A stretch of DNA of 11,703 nucleotides from Thiobacillus sp. UBA3361 (GCA_002360535.1 DEQR01000051.1:1-11703); one strand, 5' to 3'; shown: positions 1 through 7,046, counted from the stretch's first letter. A program made the numbers and translations. The notes: generated by a model from the letters alone, not told the origin.

Positions 1-1015
1 CTCCCTGCTGGCGGTGTGCGCTCACCTGGCCGGCCGCGAATCCCTGGCTGCGGCCGCCACCCCCGCCGCCGGCGAGTCGGCCCGGTATCCCGACCTGGCC
101 GACGTGAAGGGCCAGGCCGGCCCGCGCCGGGCACTGGAGATCGCCGCCGCCGGTGGCCATTCCCTACTCATGAGCGGACCGCCGGGCACCGGCAAATCCA
201 TGTTGGCCCAGCGTCTGCCCGGTATCCTGCCGCCCATGACCGACGAAGAGGCCCTGGCGGCCGCGGCAGTGCAGTCTCTGAACGGCGGCTTCGACACAGG
301 CCGCTGGCGGGTGCGGCCCTTCCGCGCCCCCCACCACAGCGCCTCCTCCGTGGCCCTGGTGGGGGGTGGCGGCCTGCCTCGGCCGGGGGAGATCAGCCTG
401 GCCCACGAAGGCGTGCTTTTCCTGGATGAACTGCCGGAATTCGACCGCAAGGCCCTGGAGGTGCTGCGCGAACCGCTGGAGTCGGGGCGTATCACCATTT
501 CCCGCGCCGCGCGGCAGGCGGACTTTCCGGCCCGCTTCCAGCTGGTGGCGGCGATGAACCCCTGTCCCTGTGGCTGGCTGGGCCATGCCTCGGGTAAATG
601 CCGCTGCACACCGGATCAGGTGGCCAGGTATCGCGGGCGGGTTTCCGGGCCGTTGCTCGACCGCATCGACCTGCATGTGGAGGTACCTTCGCTGGACCGG
701 GACGAACTGCTGGCGGCGGGTGACGGAGAGCCGTCCGATGCGGTGCGCGCGCGGGTGGCCGAAGCAAGGGAACGGCAGCTCTATCGCCAAGGGATACCCA
801 ACGCCGCGCTGACAGGCAAGTCCATCGACGCCCACTGCCGGCCCGATGCCGCCGGCGAGGCCCTGCTGCGCCAGGCGATGGCGCGGCTCAATTTGTCGGC
901 GCGGGCCTTCCACCGCGTGCTCAAGCTGGCGCGCAGCATCGCCGATCTGGCCGGCACGGCGGACCTGGCCGCAATGCACATCGCCGAGGCCATCCAGTAC
1001 CGCAGGGCCTTATAG
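1..1015 (+). CDS. comM: ComM/YifB-family Mg-chelatase-like AAA+ ATPase, 5' end cut off by window
   Basis: This is the C-terminal part of a ComM/YifB ATPase. ComM is a hexameric helicase that promotes branch migration during integration of DNA taken up by transformation; this is known of the family, not shown here. The reading frame is open from base 2, so the true start lies upstream. About 338 residues are visible of the usual ~500, and the missing part would be the N-terminal Lon-S5-like domain. Seen directly: Walker A GPPGTGKS at 176-199, Walker B VLFLDELPEF near 412-441, the AMNPCPCG motif near 553-576 typical of the family, the LDRIDLHVEVP segment, and a helical C-terminus ending in YRRAL. 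The stop TAG is at 1013-1015. The next gene starts 3 bases later, so the two are probably co-transcribed. The GTG at 14 is not the natural start. The family call is firm. Confidence 0.95.
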   Translation, partial: SLLAVCAHLAGRESLAAAATPAAGESARYPDLADVKGQAGPRRALEIAAAGGHSLLMSGPPGTGKSMLAQRLPGILPPMTDEEALAAAAVQSLNGGFDTGRWRVRPFRAPHHSASSVALVGGGGLPRPGEISLAHEGVLFLDELPEFDRKALEVLREPLESGRITISRAARQADFPARFQLVAAMNPCPCGWLGHASGKCRCTPDQVARYRGRVSGPLLDRIDLHVEVPSLDRDELLAAGDGEPSDAVRARVAEARERQLYRQGIPNAALTGKSIDAHCRPDAAGEALLRQAMARLNLSARAFHRVLKLARSIADLAGTADLAAMHIAEAIQYRRAL

Positions 1016-1018
1016 ACC

Positions 1019-2047
1019 ATGCATGCCCTGGAATCCTGGCACGAGGAAAAGCGCTCCGCTTACCTCTACCGCGCAGTCTCGGACGCCGAGTCGGGCACGC
1101 CACGGCAGGTGCTGTTCCTGGAGCTGGCCCGCGCCGCGGAGGAGCAGGCCGGACTGTGGGCCATGGAGTTACAGCGGGCGGGCGGACAGGTGCCCGCCAG
1201 CTTCCGTCCCGATCCGCGCGCGCGGGTGGTTGCCTGGCTGATCCCTCACCTGGGCGTGCCGCTCATGCGACCGGTGCTGGCGGCGATGAAGGTGCGCGGT
1301 ATGAGCCTCTACCACGGCCCCGCCCCCCACGGCATGCCTTCCGCGGCCGGCCTACGGGAAAAGCAGCATGGCCGGGCGGATGGGGGCAACCTGCGGGCGG
1401 CGGTGTTCGGCGTCAACGACGGCCTGGTATCCAACGCCAGCCTGATCCTGGGTGTGGCGGGGGCAGGCGCCCCGCCGTCGGTGATCCTGCTCTCGGGCGT
1501 AGCTGGGATGCTGGCCGGCGCTTTCTCCATGGCGGCCGGGGAATATGTCTCGGTGCGTGCGCAACAGGAGTTCTTCGAGTACCAGATCACCCTGGAGCGG
1601 GAGGAACTGGACCAGTATCCCCAGGAGGAGGCCGCCGAACTGGCCCTGATCTACACTGCGAAAGGCATCGCCGCGGACGAAGCGCGGCGCATGGCGGACA
1701 CCCTCATCCGCGACCCCGACAAGGCCCTGGACACCCTGGCGCGGGAGGAGTTGGGGCTCAATCCCGAGGAACTGGGCTCTCCCGTGGGTGCGGCCGTCTC
1801 TTCCTTCCTTGCCTTCAGCGTCGGGGCGTTCATCCCGGTGCTGCCGCACCTGTTGCTCTCCGAGCATACGGCCTTCCTGGGCACGGTCACGGTGGCCGCC
1901 ATCAGCCTGTTCGGCGTCGGCGTGGCCATCAGCCTGTTCACCGGGCGCCGCGCCTGGCGGGGAGGGGTACGCATGCTGCTGATCGGTGGCCTGGCCGGGG
2001 CAGCCACCTGGATGATCGGCCGCGCCCTGGGTGTGGCCCTGGGCTAG
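1019..2047 (+). CDS. Ferritin-like/VIT1 fusion membrane transporter (MbfA-type, iron or manganese)
   Basis: 342-residue fusion. Residues ~5-95 form a short helical region resembling the rubrerythrin/ferritin-like domain of MbfA-type proteins (SAYLYRAVSDAE, then ELARAAEEQAGLW). Residues ~122-342 are a VIT1/CCC1 transporter domain with the signature NLRAAVFGVNDGLVSNASL (125-143). Predicted membrane helices lie near 125-147, 154-175, 258-280, 287-308 and 317-340. Between helices 2 and 3 is a Glu-rich cytoplasmic segment (176-255: EYVSVRAQQEFFEYQ, then EREELDQYPQEEAAE), the known metal-binding region of VIT1 proteins. Family members export Fe2+ or Mn2+ from the cytoplasm in bacteria; the direction here is inferred. 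The ferritin-like part appears to lack the usual ExxH ligand pair (AEEQ at 40-43), so its di-iron site may be degenerate. ATG 1019 lies 3 bases after the comM stop with no strong Shine-Dalgarno, which suggests translational coupling. VIT1 assignment firm; N-terminal domain moderately so. Confidence 0.88.
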   Translation: MHALESWHEEKRSAYLYRAVSDAESGTPRQVLFLELARAAEEQAGLWAMELQRAGGQVPASFRPDPRARVVAWLIPHLGVPLMRPVLAAMKVRGMSLYHGPAPHGMPSAAGLREKQHGRADGGNLRAAVFGVNDGLVSNASLILGVAGAGAPPSVILLSGVAGMLAGAFSMAAGEYVSVRAQQEFFEYQITLEREELDQYPQEEAAELALIYTAKGIAADEARRMADTLIRDPDKALDTLAREELGLNPEELGSPVGAAVSSFLAFSVGAFIPVLPHLLLSEHTAFLGTVTVAAISLFGVGVAISLFTGRRAWRGGVRMLLIGGLAGAATWMIGRALGVALG

Positions 2048-2086
2048 AATCCCACCACCTCTCACCGTTCCCCCTCGCCTCCCGCC

Positions 2087-2920
2087 ATGACAGAACGCAC
2101 CTTCAGCATCGAATTCTTTCCCCCCAAGACCCCCGAGGGGATGGCCAAGCTGCGCGAGACCCGGCGGCAACTGGCGCAGTTGCATCCCAAGTTCTTCTCG
2201 GTGACCTTCGGCGCCGGCGGTTCCACCCGCGACCGCACCCTGGAGACGGTGCTGGAGATCCAGGCAGAGGGCCTGCAGGCTGCGCCGCACCTGTCCTGCG
2301 TGGGCTCCACCCGGGAAAGCCTGCGCGACATCCTGAACACCTACAAGGAACACGGCATCCGCCACATCGTCGCCCTGCGCGGCGATCTGCCCTCCGGCAT
2401 GGCCGAGGCGGGGGAATTCCGCTACGCCAACGAACTGGTGAGCTTCATCCGCCAGGAGACCGGCGACTGGTTCGAGATCGAGGTGGCGGCCTACCCCGAG
2501 ACGCATCCCCAGGCACGCAACTACCAGGAGGACCTGGCCAGCTTCGCCCGCAAGGTGCGGGCCGGGGCCAACGCGGCCATCACCCAGTACTTCTTCAACG
2601 TGGACGCCTACTTCAATTTCCGGGACGACTGCGTTGCCCTGGGCATCGACGTGCCCATCGTGCCGGGCATCATGCCCATCTCCAATTACAGCCAGCTGGC
2701 CCGGTTCTCGGCGGTGTGCGGCGCGGAGATTCCCCGCTGGCTGGCGCGCAAGCTGGAGTCCTATTACGACGATACCGATGCCATCAAGGCCTTCGGGCAG
2801 GATTTCGTCACCGGCCTGTGTGAGCGGCTGCTGCAAGGTGGGGCGCCCGGTCTGCATTTCTACACCCTGAACCAGGCCGGCCTGACTACCGCCATCTGGC
2901 AGCGCCTCGGCATCGAATAG
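2087..2920 (+). CDS. metF: 5,10-methylenetetrahydrofolate reductase
   Basis: 277 residues, slightly shorter than the ~296-residue E. coli enzyme but complete. It reduces 5,10-methylene-THF to 5-methyl-THF in the cytoplasm using NAD(P)H and FAD, supplying the methyl group for methionine synthesis. Visible motifs: FSIEFFPPKTPEG at 6-18 with Glu9 in the position of the catalytic Glu, FSVTFGAGGSTRDRT (37-51), ALRGD at 96-100 with Asp100 in the flavin-interacting position, AAYPETHP (134-141), TQYFFN (166-171), PGIMPI (193-198) and LHFYTLN near the C-terminus. These form the classic TIM-barrel MetF pattern. It follows the VIT1 gene after 39 bases and is probably the last gene of that transcript. 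The bases just before the ATG are almost all pyrimidines and hold no Shine-Dalgarno. I see no SAH or SAM riboswitch in the short leader. The start is supported by alignment of the N-terminal motif. Confidence 0.96.
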   Translation: MTERTFSIEFFPPKTPEGMAKLRETRRQLAQLHPKFFSVTFGAGGSTRDRTLETVLEIQAEGLQAAPHLSCVGSTRESLRDILNTYKEHGIRHIVALRGDLPSGMAEAGEFRYANELVSFIRQETGDWFEIEVAAYPETHPQARNYQEDLASFARKVRAGANAAITQYFFNVDAYFNFRDDCVALGIDVPIVPGIMPISNYSQLARFSAVCGAEIPRWLARKLESYYDDTDAIKAFGQDFVTGLCERLLQGGAPGLHFYTLNQAGLTTAIWQRLGIE

Positions 2921-2943
2921 GTCCGCCAACCGCGGCCAAGGGA

Positions 2944-2971
2944 AATAAAAAGGCCGGACGATGGTCCGGCC
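2944..2971 (-). terminator. Intrinsic terminator-like hairpin, U-tract on the minus strand
   Basis: A perfect 8-bp stem, GGCCGGAC (2952-2959) and GTCCGGCC (2964-2971), closes a 4-base loop. On the minus strand it is followed by TTTTTATT (complement of 2944-2951), the standard Rho-independent layout. On the plus strand, metF's side, the stem is followed by CAAGTTCCATTCT, which is a poor U-tract. It may still slow metF transcripts, but the sequence best fits termination of something read from the right on the minus strand. Confidence 0.6.
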
Positions 2972-3150
2972 CAAGTTCCATTCTACGGAGGATTGTCGTT
3001 CTACCTCCCCAACCAGCCAGCCATGGAGTCGCTGTCCGTCGGTCAGAAGCGCATCGGGTAACGGCCCTACGGCGCAGCACGACCTGAATGCTAGTTGCTC
3101 GGCGAGGGGAATCCCATTGCCCATTGGTTATGCGGGCATATATCGAAAGT
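2946..3150 (-). ncRNA. Candidate minus-strand small RNA ending at the hairpin (speculative)
   Basis: The minus-strand terminator at 2944-2971 has no minus-strand gene to serve: the nearest one to the right ends at 5883, beyond two plus-strand genes. A transcript starting in the AT-rich patch (about 3138-3160) and ending at the U-tract would be roughly 200 nt. On that strand it would carry GGGGAGG (complement of 3012-3018), a 12-base spacer, then CCTCC (complement of about 2995-2999), an anti-Shine-Dalgarno-like element just upstream of the terminator, as in some regulatory RNAs. No minus-strand promoter could be fixed. The 5' end is a guess. Confidence 0.2.
3117..3144 (+). promoter_or_regulatory. 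Candidate sigma70-type promoter for the response regulator/kinase pair
   Basis: TTGCCC (3117-3122) matches 4 of 6 of the -35 consensus. It is followed by a 16-base spacer and TATATC (3139-3144), 4 of 6 of the -10 consensus, in the only AT-rich patch upstream of the regulator gene. The leader would be about 80 nt. A tandem repeat CCCATTG CCCATTG (3113-3126) overlaps the -35, and an ATATAT/ATATAT inverted repeat (3138-3143, 3152-3157) overlaps the -10 and start point. Either could be a control site, though short AT repeats arise easily. Confidence 0.35.
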
Positions 3151-3229
3151 TATATATTTACCGCCCTGCCTTGATCGTCGGACGGTTTCACGGAACACTC
3201 TCGAAAAAATCACTCGGGGAGAACATGTC

Positions 3230-3865
3230 GTGAAGATCTTGTTGGCGGATGACCATCCGTTGTTCAGGGAGGGGATCAAGCCGGTGTTGCGCAAGCTGGA
3301 CACCCACGCGGAGATCATCGAGGCCCGCGATTACCCCTCCGCCTTCGAGGCCACCCACCACGCCCGCGAGCTGGACCTGGCCCTGATCGACCTGTGCATG
3401 CCGGGCATGCCGGGTGTGGAGGGCATCATCCGCTACCGCGCCGCTTTTCCCGCCGTGCCGGTGGTGGTGGTGTCCGCCTCAGAGCAACTGGATGACATCC
3501 TGAAGCTGTTGGGCGCGGGTGCCCTCGGCTATCTGTGCAAATCCGCCTCCAGCGAAGTCATTCTGGGCGCACTGAGGCTGGTGCTGGCGGGGGGCGTGTA
3601 CCTGCCGCCGAGCCTGCTGGAAGAAGCCGGAGGGGACGAAGGCCTCGGCAAGGAACTGGGCCGCAACACCACCCTGACCCAGAGACAAATCCAGGTGCTG
3701 CGGCAACTAGCGGATGGCAAGACCAACAAGCAGATCGCCACCAGCCTGAAGGTGACCGAGGGGACCATCAAGATCCACATGGCTGCCATCTTCCGCATCC
3801 TGAAGGTCAACAACCGCACCGAGGCCTTGCTGGTGGCCCAGAAGATGGGCCTGCACTCGTCCTAG
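3230..3865 (+). CDS. NarL/FixJ-type response regulator with LuxR HTH
   Basis: 211 residues, the normal size for a NarL-type regulator. The receiver (~1-120) has acidic pair Asp7/Asp8, phospho-acceptor Asp54 (LALIDLCMPGMPG), Ser82 (VVVVSAS) and Lys104 (YLCKSAS), so all phosphotransfer residues are present. The LuxR HTH lies at ~147-205 (LTQRQIQVLRQLADGKTNKQ, then TEGTIKIHMAAI). It should bind DNA after phosphorylation, most likely by the kinase encoded 6 bases downstream. Start choice: GTG 3230 gives the family-typical N-terminus (V)KILLADDHPLFREG and has GGGGAG at 3216-3221, 8 bases upstream. An in-frame ATG at 3095 would add 45 residues unlike any receiver and is rejected. An out-of-frame ATG at 3225 opens a two-codon ORF whose TGA overlaps this GTG. 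The target genes are not evident. Confidence 0.93.
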   Translation: MKILLADDHPLFREGIKPVLRKLDTHAEIIEARDYPSAFEATHHARELDLALIDLCMPGMPGVEGIIRYRAAFPAVPVVVVSASEQLDDILKLLGAGALGYLCKSASSEVILGALRLVLAGGVYLPPSLLEEAGGDEGLGKELGRNTTLTQRQIQVLRQLADGKTNKQIATSLKVTEGTIKIHMAAIFRILKVNNRTEALLVAQKMGLHSS

Positions 3866-3871
3866 CGCATC

Positions 3872-5860
3872 GTGCCAGAGGCCACCGGTCAGGGCAGGAC
3901 AGCAACACCTTCGGGCAGTCGGTCGCCGCTTTCGAGTTCGCTGCGCGTTCGTATCCTGGCCATTGCCCTGACCCCCGCCCTGGTGGGGGTCATCCTGGCG
4001 GCCGGCTATTTCGCTCACCGCAGCGTCCAGGAAACCGAGCAAAACCTGTTCCGCAGAGGCCAGGACATGACCCAACGGCTGGCCCAGGCCATGTCCTACG
4101 AGCTGTTTGTGGGCAATACCCTTTACATGAAGCGGCTGCTTGACTACGAGCGTACGGTGCAGGGCGCCCTGAGCATAGGCGTGGCCGACGGCCGGGGGCG
4201 CTGGGAAGCTATCAGCGGCGACGGCGGGGCGCTGCCCGTGCTGGGCTACAAACCGGAATCCCGTGCGCGGCGTGAGGGACACCTCTGGCTTTTTTTGGAA
4301 GAGGTGCGCAGTCCGACGGCCGACAGCGACGACCCCTATCTGGCGACTTCGCCGGAGCAGTCCATCGGCTGGGTGGCGGTGGTGCTGGACGACACCAGCC
4401 TGCACCAAGCGCGCGCAGAGATAGTGCTCGCCTCAGCAGGCATCATGAGTCTGTTACTGGTGCTCGCCGGCGGTATCGCCTGGCGGCTGAGTTCCCGCCT
4501 CGGCGGGCGCCTGCGCGGCCTGGCGCAGACCGTGGAGCGTATCGCCGACGGTGATCTGGGGGCGCGGGTGCGGGAGGTGGCCACGGGCGAACTGGGCGTG
4601 CTGGAGAACGGGGTGAATCGCATGGCCCAGACCCTGGAGGAAAACCGCCGCGACCTGGAGCAGCGGATCCGCGATGCGACCGCCGGCCTGCGTCAGCAGA
4701 CCCACGCGGCGGAGGCGGCGGTGCTGGCGAAATCCAAGTTTCTTGCTGCCGCCAGCCACGACTTGCGCCAGCCGCTGCACGCCATGACCCTGCTCATCGC
4801 CGCCATGAAGGAGCGCATCAGCGATGTCGAGGCGCGGCGCCTGGCCGAGCACGTGGAGTCCTCCGCCGAGGCCATGCAAAACCTGCTCAACGCCCTGCTC
4901 GATCTATCCAGGCTGGATGCAGGCGCCGTTGCGGTCAAGCCGGAATGCTTCCGTGTTTCCGGTCTGCTGCGCCGGCTGGAGCACCGTTTCGCGCCCATGG
5001 CCGCGGAAAAGGGCCTGCACCTGCGGGTAGTTCCCACCCGCATGGCGGTGCACAGCGACCCTGTCCTCCTGGAACGTATCCTCGGCAATCTGATCGCCAA
5101 TGCCATCCGCTACACCGACCGGGGCGGTGTCGTCGTGGGGGTGCGGCGCGGCCAGGCGGAGGCCATGCGTTTCGAGGTCTGGGACAGCGGCCGCGGGGTG
5201 CCCGAGCATTTCCAGAAACGCATCTTCGAGGAGTATTTCCAGCTCGACAACCCGGAACGGGACCGGGACAAGGGCCTAGGACTGGGTCTGGCCATCGTCG
5301 AGCGCCTGTCAGGCCTGCTGGACTGCCCGGTGAAGATGCGCTCGATTCCGGGCAGGGGTTCCTGCTTCAGCATCTGCGCCCAGCGTTGCGCGGAGGACGG
5401 CTTGGCGCAAGAGACCGAGGCCACGCAACCCGGGCGGCTTGCCCCCGAAAATGCCATGGTGGCCTTCATCGACGACGACGAGGGCATCCTGGAGGCAATG
5501 CTGGAACTGTTCGACAGCTGGCAAATCGATCTGGCCGTGGGCACTGAGGCGGAGGAGGTGGCGGCCGATCTGCGCGACATGCGGCGCGAGCCTGCCCTGA
5601 TCCTGTGCGATTACCGGTTGCGCGAGGGACGCACCGGGATCGACGCCATCCGGCTGCTCAGAGAACAATTCGGCGAGCACATCCCGGCCATGCTGATCAC
5701 CGGCGATACCGCGCCGGAGACCTTGAAATGCATCCAGGAATCCGGCCTGCCCGTGCTGCACAAGCCGCTGAAGCCGGCCAAGCTGCGGGCCATCCTCAGC
5801 TACACCCTGGCAGGCGAGGGGCAGGCACCGGAGGGCGGCGGGGAGGCTGCCGCGGACTGA
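3872..5860 (+). CDS. Membrane hybrid histidine kinase with C-terminal receiver
   Basis: 662 residues. Order: cytoplasmic start, TM1 ~27-48, extracytoplasmic sensor ~49-184, TM2 ~185-205, HAMP ~206-258, coiled coil to ~288, DHp with ASHDLRQPLHAM (phospho-accepting His296), HATPase with N-box NLIANA (Asn406, Asn410), DSGRGVP, and GLGLGLAIVERL, then a receiver from ~530 with Asp534-536, phospho-acceptor Asp580 (LCDYRL), ITGDT and Lys631. All catalytic residues are present. The sensor start (RRGQDMTQRLAQAMSYELFVGN) resembles the periplasmic region of BarA-like kinases, but its ligand is unknown. No HPt domain is encoded here, so the C-terminal receiver may tune the kinase or act as a phosphate sink rather than a relay step. 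GTG 3872 has no clear Shine-Dalgarno and lies 6 bases after the regulator stop, consistent with translational coupling. The start could be slightly downstream. Confidence 0.93.
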   Translation: MPEATGQGRTATPSGSRSPLSSSLRVRILAIALTPALVGVILAAGYFAHRSVQETEQNLFRRGQDMTQRLAQAMSYELFVGNTLYMKRLLDYERTVQGALSIGVADGRGRWEAISGDGGALPVLGYKPESRARREGHLWLFLEEVRSPTADSDDPYLATSPEQSIGWVAVVLDDTSLHQARAEIVLASAGIMSLLLVLAGGIAWRLSSRLGGRLRGLAQTVERIADGDLGARVREVATGELGVLENGVNRMAQTLEENRRDLEQRIRDATAGLRQQTHAAEAAVLAKSKFLAAASHDLRQPLHAMTLLIAAMKERISDVEARRLAEHVESSAEAMQNLLNALLDLSRLDAGAVAVKPECFRVSGLLRRLEHRFAPMAAEKGLHLRVVPTRMAVHSDPVLLERILGNLIANAIRYTDRGGVVVGVRRGQAEAMRFEVWDSGRGVPEHFQKRIFEEYFQLDNPERDRDKGLGLGLAIVERLSGLLDCPVKMRSIPGRGSCFSICAQRCAEDGLAQETEATQPGRLAPENAMVAFIDDDEGILEAMLELFDSWQIDLAVGTEAEEVAADLRDMRREPALILCDYRLREGRTGIDAIRLLREQFGEHIPAMLITGDTAPETLKCIQESGLPVLHKPLKPAKLRAILSYTLAGEGQAPEGGGEAAAD

Positions 5861-5869
5861 GCGCGGCAG
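5847..5869. terminator. Hairpin between convergent genes, holding the kinase stop codon in its loop
   Basis: CTGCCGCG (5847-5854) and CGCGGCAG (5862-5869) form a perfect 8-bp GC-rich stem around the 7-base loop GACTGAG, which contains the TGA (5858-5860) of the kinase gene. The converging aminotransferase gene ends at 5883, 22 bases from the kinase stop. Neither side has a U-tract, so it is not a canonical intrinsic terminator. It could be a bidirectional pause or 3'-end stabilising structure. Confidence 0.4.
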
Positions 5870-5882
5870 GCCGCTTCCGGCG

Positions 5883-7016
5883 TCATACCAGTACGGCCTC
5901 CAGGGCCACCAGGCAGCCGGCCACATTTTCCGGCCGGCAGGCGTGGCCCATTAGGCCGACGCGCCACACCTTTCCAGCATAGGCGCCCAGGCCGGCGCCG
6001 ATCTCCAGATTGAATTCGGTCAGCAGGCGGCCGCGGGCGGCGGCATCGTCCACCCCCTCCGGCACAAACACGGCGTTCAGTTGCGGCAGGCGCTCCGCCT
6101 CGGGCACCACGAAAGCCAGGCCGAGGCGTTCGAAACCCTTCTTCAGCTCCTCGTGTTGCGCGCGGTGGCGGGTCCAGGCCTGCTCGATGCCTTCCTCGGC
6201 CAGGATGCGCAAGGCCTCGTGCAGCCCGTACAGGGGGTTGATGGGGGCGGTGTGGTGGTAGGTGCGCTTGCCCTCGCCGCTCCAATAGCCCAGCACCAGG
6301 TTCAGATCCATGAACCAGCTTTGCACCGGCGTCTTGCGCGCCTTCACCTTGTCGATGGCCCGCTCGCCGAAAGTCACCGGCGACAGGCCGGGGGTACAGG
6401 ACAGGCACTTCTGGCTGCCGGAATAGGCCGCGTCGATGCCCCATTCGTCGATGAGCACCGGCGTGCCGGCGAGGGAGGTGACGCAGTCCATCAGGGTCAG
6501 TGCCCCGTGCCGACGGGCGATGGACGCCAGGGCGGCGGCGTCGGACTGGGCGCCGGTGGAGGTCTCGGCATGGACGAAGGCCAGTACCTTCGCGTCCGGG
6601 TGGGTGGTGAAGGCAGCCTCCACCTTGTCCGGATCCACGGCCCGGCCCCAGGGGTCTTCCACCGTCACCGGCACGCCGCCCGCGCGCTTGACGTTCTCCA
6701 GCATGCGGCCGCCGAACACGCCGTTAACGCAGACGATGACCTTGTCGCCCGGTTCCACCAGGTTCACGAAGCAGGTCTCCATGCCCACGCTGCCCGGTCC
6801 CGAGACCGGGAAGGTGAGCTTGTTTTCGGTCTGGAAGGCATAGCGCAGCAGGGTCTTGGTTTCCTCCATCATGGTCTGGAAGGCTGGGTCCAGGTGGCCG
6901 ATGGTGGGGCGGGCCATGGCCTCCAGCACCCGCTGCGGCACGTCCGAAGGGCCGGGCCCCATGAGGGTGCGGCGGGGCGGCTGGAAGGCGGCGACGGCAG
7001 GGCGGGCTAGGGTCAT
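5883..7016 (-). CDS. Class V aminotransferase, alanine/serine-glyoxylate type
   Basis: 377 residues, full length for the family. PLP-dependent fold-type I enzyme, cytoplasmic. Members transfer the amino group of alanine or serine to glyoxylate, giving glycine. Seen: LMGPGPSDVPQRV (18-30), the start pattern typical of this family, PVSGPGSVGMET (70-81) for the cofactor phosphate, Asp177 in LMDCVTS (PLP-N1 contact), and SGSQKCLSCTPGLS (199-212) with Lys203 as the Schiff-base lysine. Spacing matches the human AGXT pair Asp183/Lys209 offset by 6. ATG 7016 is followed by 17 residues before the conserved block; an internal ATG at residue 19 would cut into it. The upstream bases CAGAGACCGAC give only a weak ribosome site. 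It is divergent from the PanE-like gene. Substrate (alanine, serine or aspartate donor) cannot be fixed from sequence alone. Confidence 0.92.
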   Translation of the reverse strand: MTLARPAVAAFQPPRRTLMGPGPSDVPQRVLEAMARPTIGHLDPAFQTMMEETKTLLRYAFQTENKLTFPVSGPGSVGMETCFVNLVEPGDKVIVCVNGVFGGRMLENVKRAGGVPVTVEDPWGRAVDPDKVEAAFTTHPDAKVLAFVHAETSTGAQSDAAALASIARRHGALTLMDCVTSLAGTPVLIDEWGIDAAYSGSQKCLSCTPGLSPVTFGERAIDKVKARKTPVQSWFMDLNLVLGYWSGEGKRTYHHTAPINPLYGLHEALRILAEEGIEQAWTRHRAQHEELKKGFERLGLAFVVPEAERLPQLNAVFVPEGVDDAAARGRLLTEFNLEIGAGLGAYAGKVWRVGLMGHACRPENVAGCLVALEAVLV

Positions 7017-7046
7017 GTCGGTCTCTGGGATGGCGCAAGGCCGATG

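Larger units (their letters stand above)
2921..3229. other. 309-base intergenic region without a convincing protein gene
   Basis: No ORF here shows family features; those that cross it are frame shadows. The left part holds a perfect 8-bp hairpin (2952-2971). The centre (about 2972-3110) is unexplained mixed-composition sequence containing GGAGG and CCTCC-type elements on opposite strands. The right part has a tandem heptamer CCCATTG at 3113-3126, an AT-rich patch (3138-3160) unusual for this GC-rich window, and the ribosome binding site of the response regulator gene (GGGGAG, 3216-3221). Confidence 0.8.

Noticed and set aside
2048..2086. SAH or SAM riboswitch before metF
   Set aside because: The leader is only 39 bases and pyrimidine-rich, too short and without conserved cores.
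1156..2823. 555-residue plus-strand frame
   Set aside because: Shadow of the VIT1 and metF genes in another frame; Pro/Gly/Arg/His-rich without motifs.
1352..3124. 590-residue open frame on the minus strand
   Set aside because: It lies opposite the VIT1 and metF genes, is rich in Gly, Arg, His and Gln as expected from antisense of GC-rich codons, and shows no domain.
3171..3195. FNR-type site TTGAT-N4-ATCAA in the regulator leader
   Set aside because: Only one half-site (TTGAT at about 3171) is present; no matching second half.
3095..3229. 45-residue N-terminal extension of the response regulator
   Set aside because: Receivers start just before the first strand; the extension runs through the candidate promoter and ribosome site and has no good ribosome site of its own.
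6081..7010. 309-residue plus-strand frame
   Set aside because: Antisense of the class V aminotransferase, whose PLP-site motifs are unmistakable.
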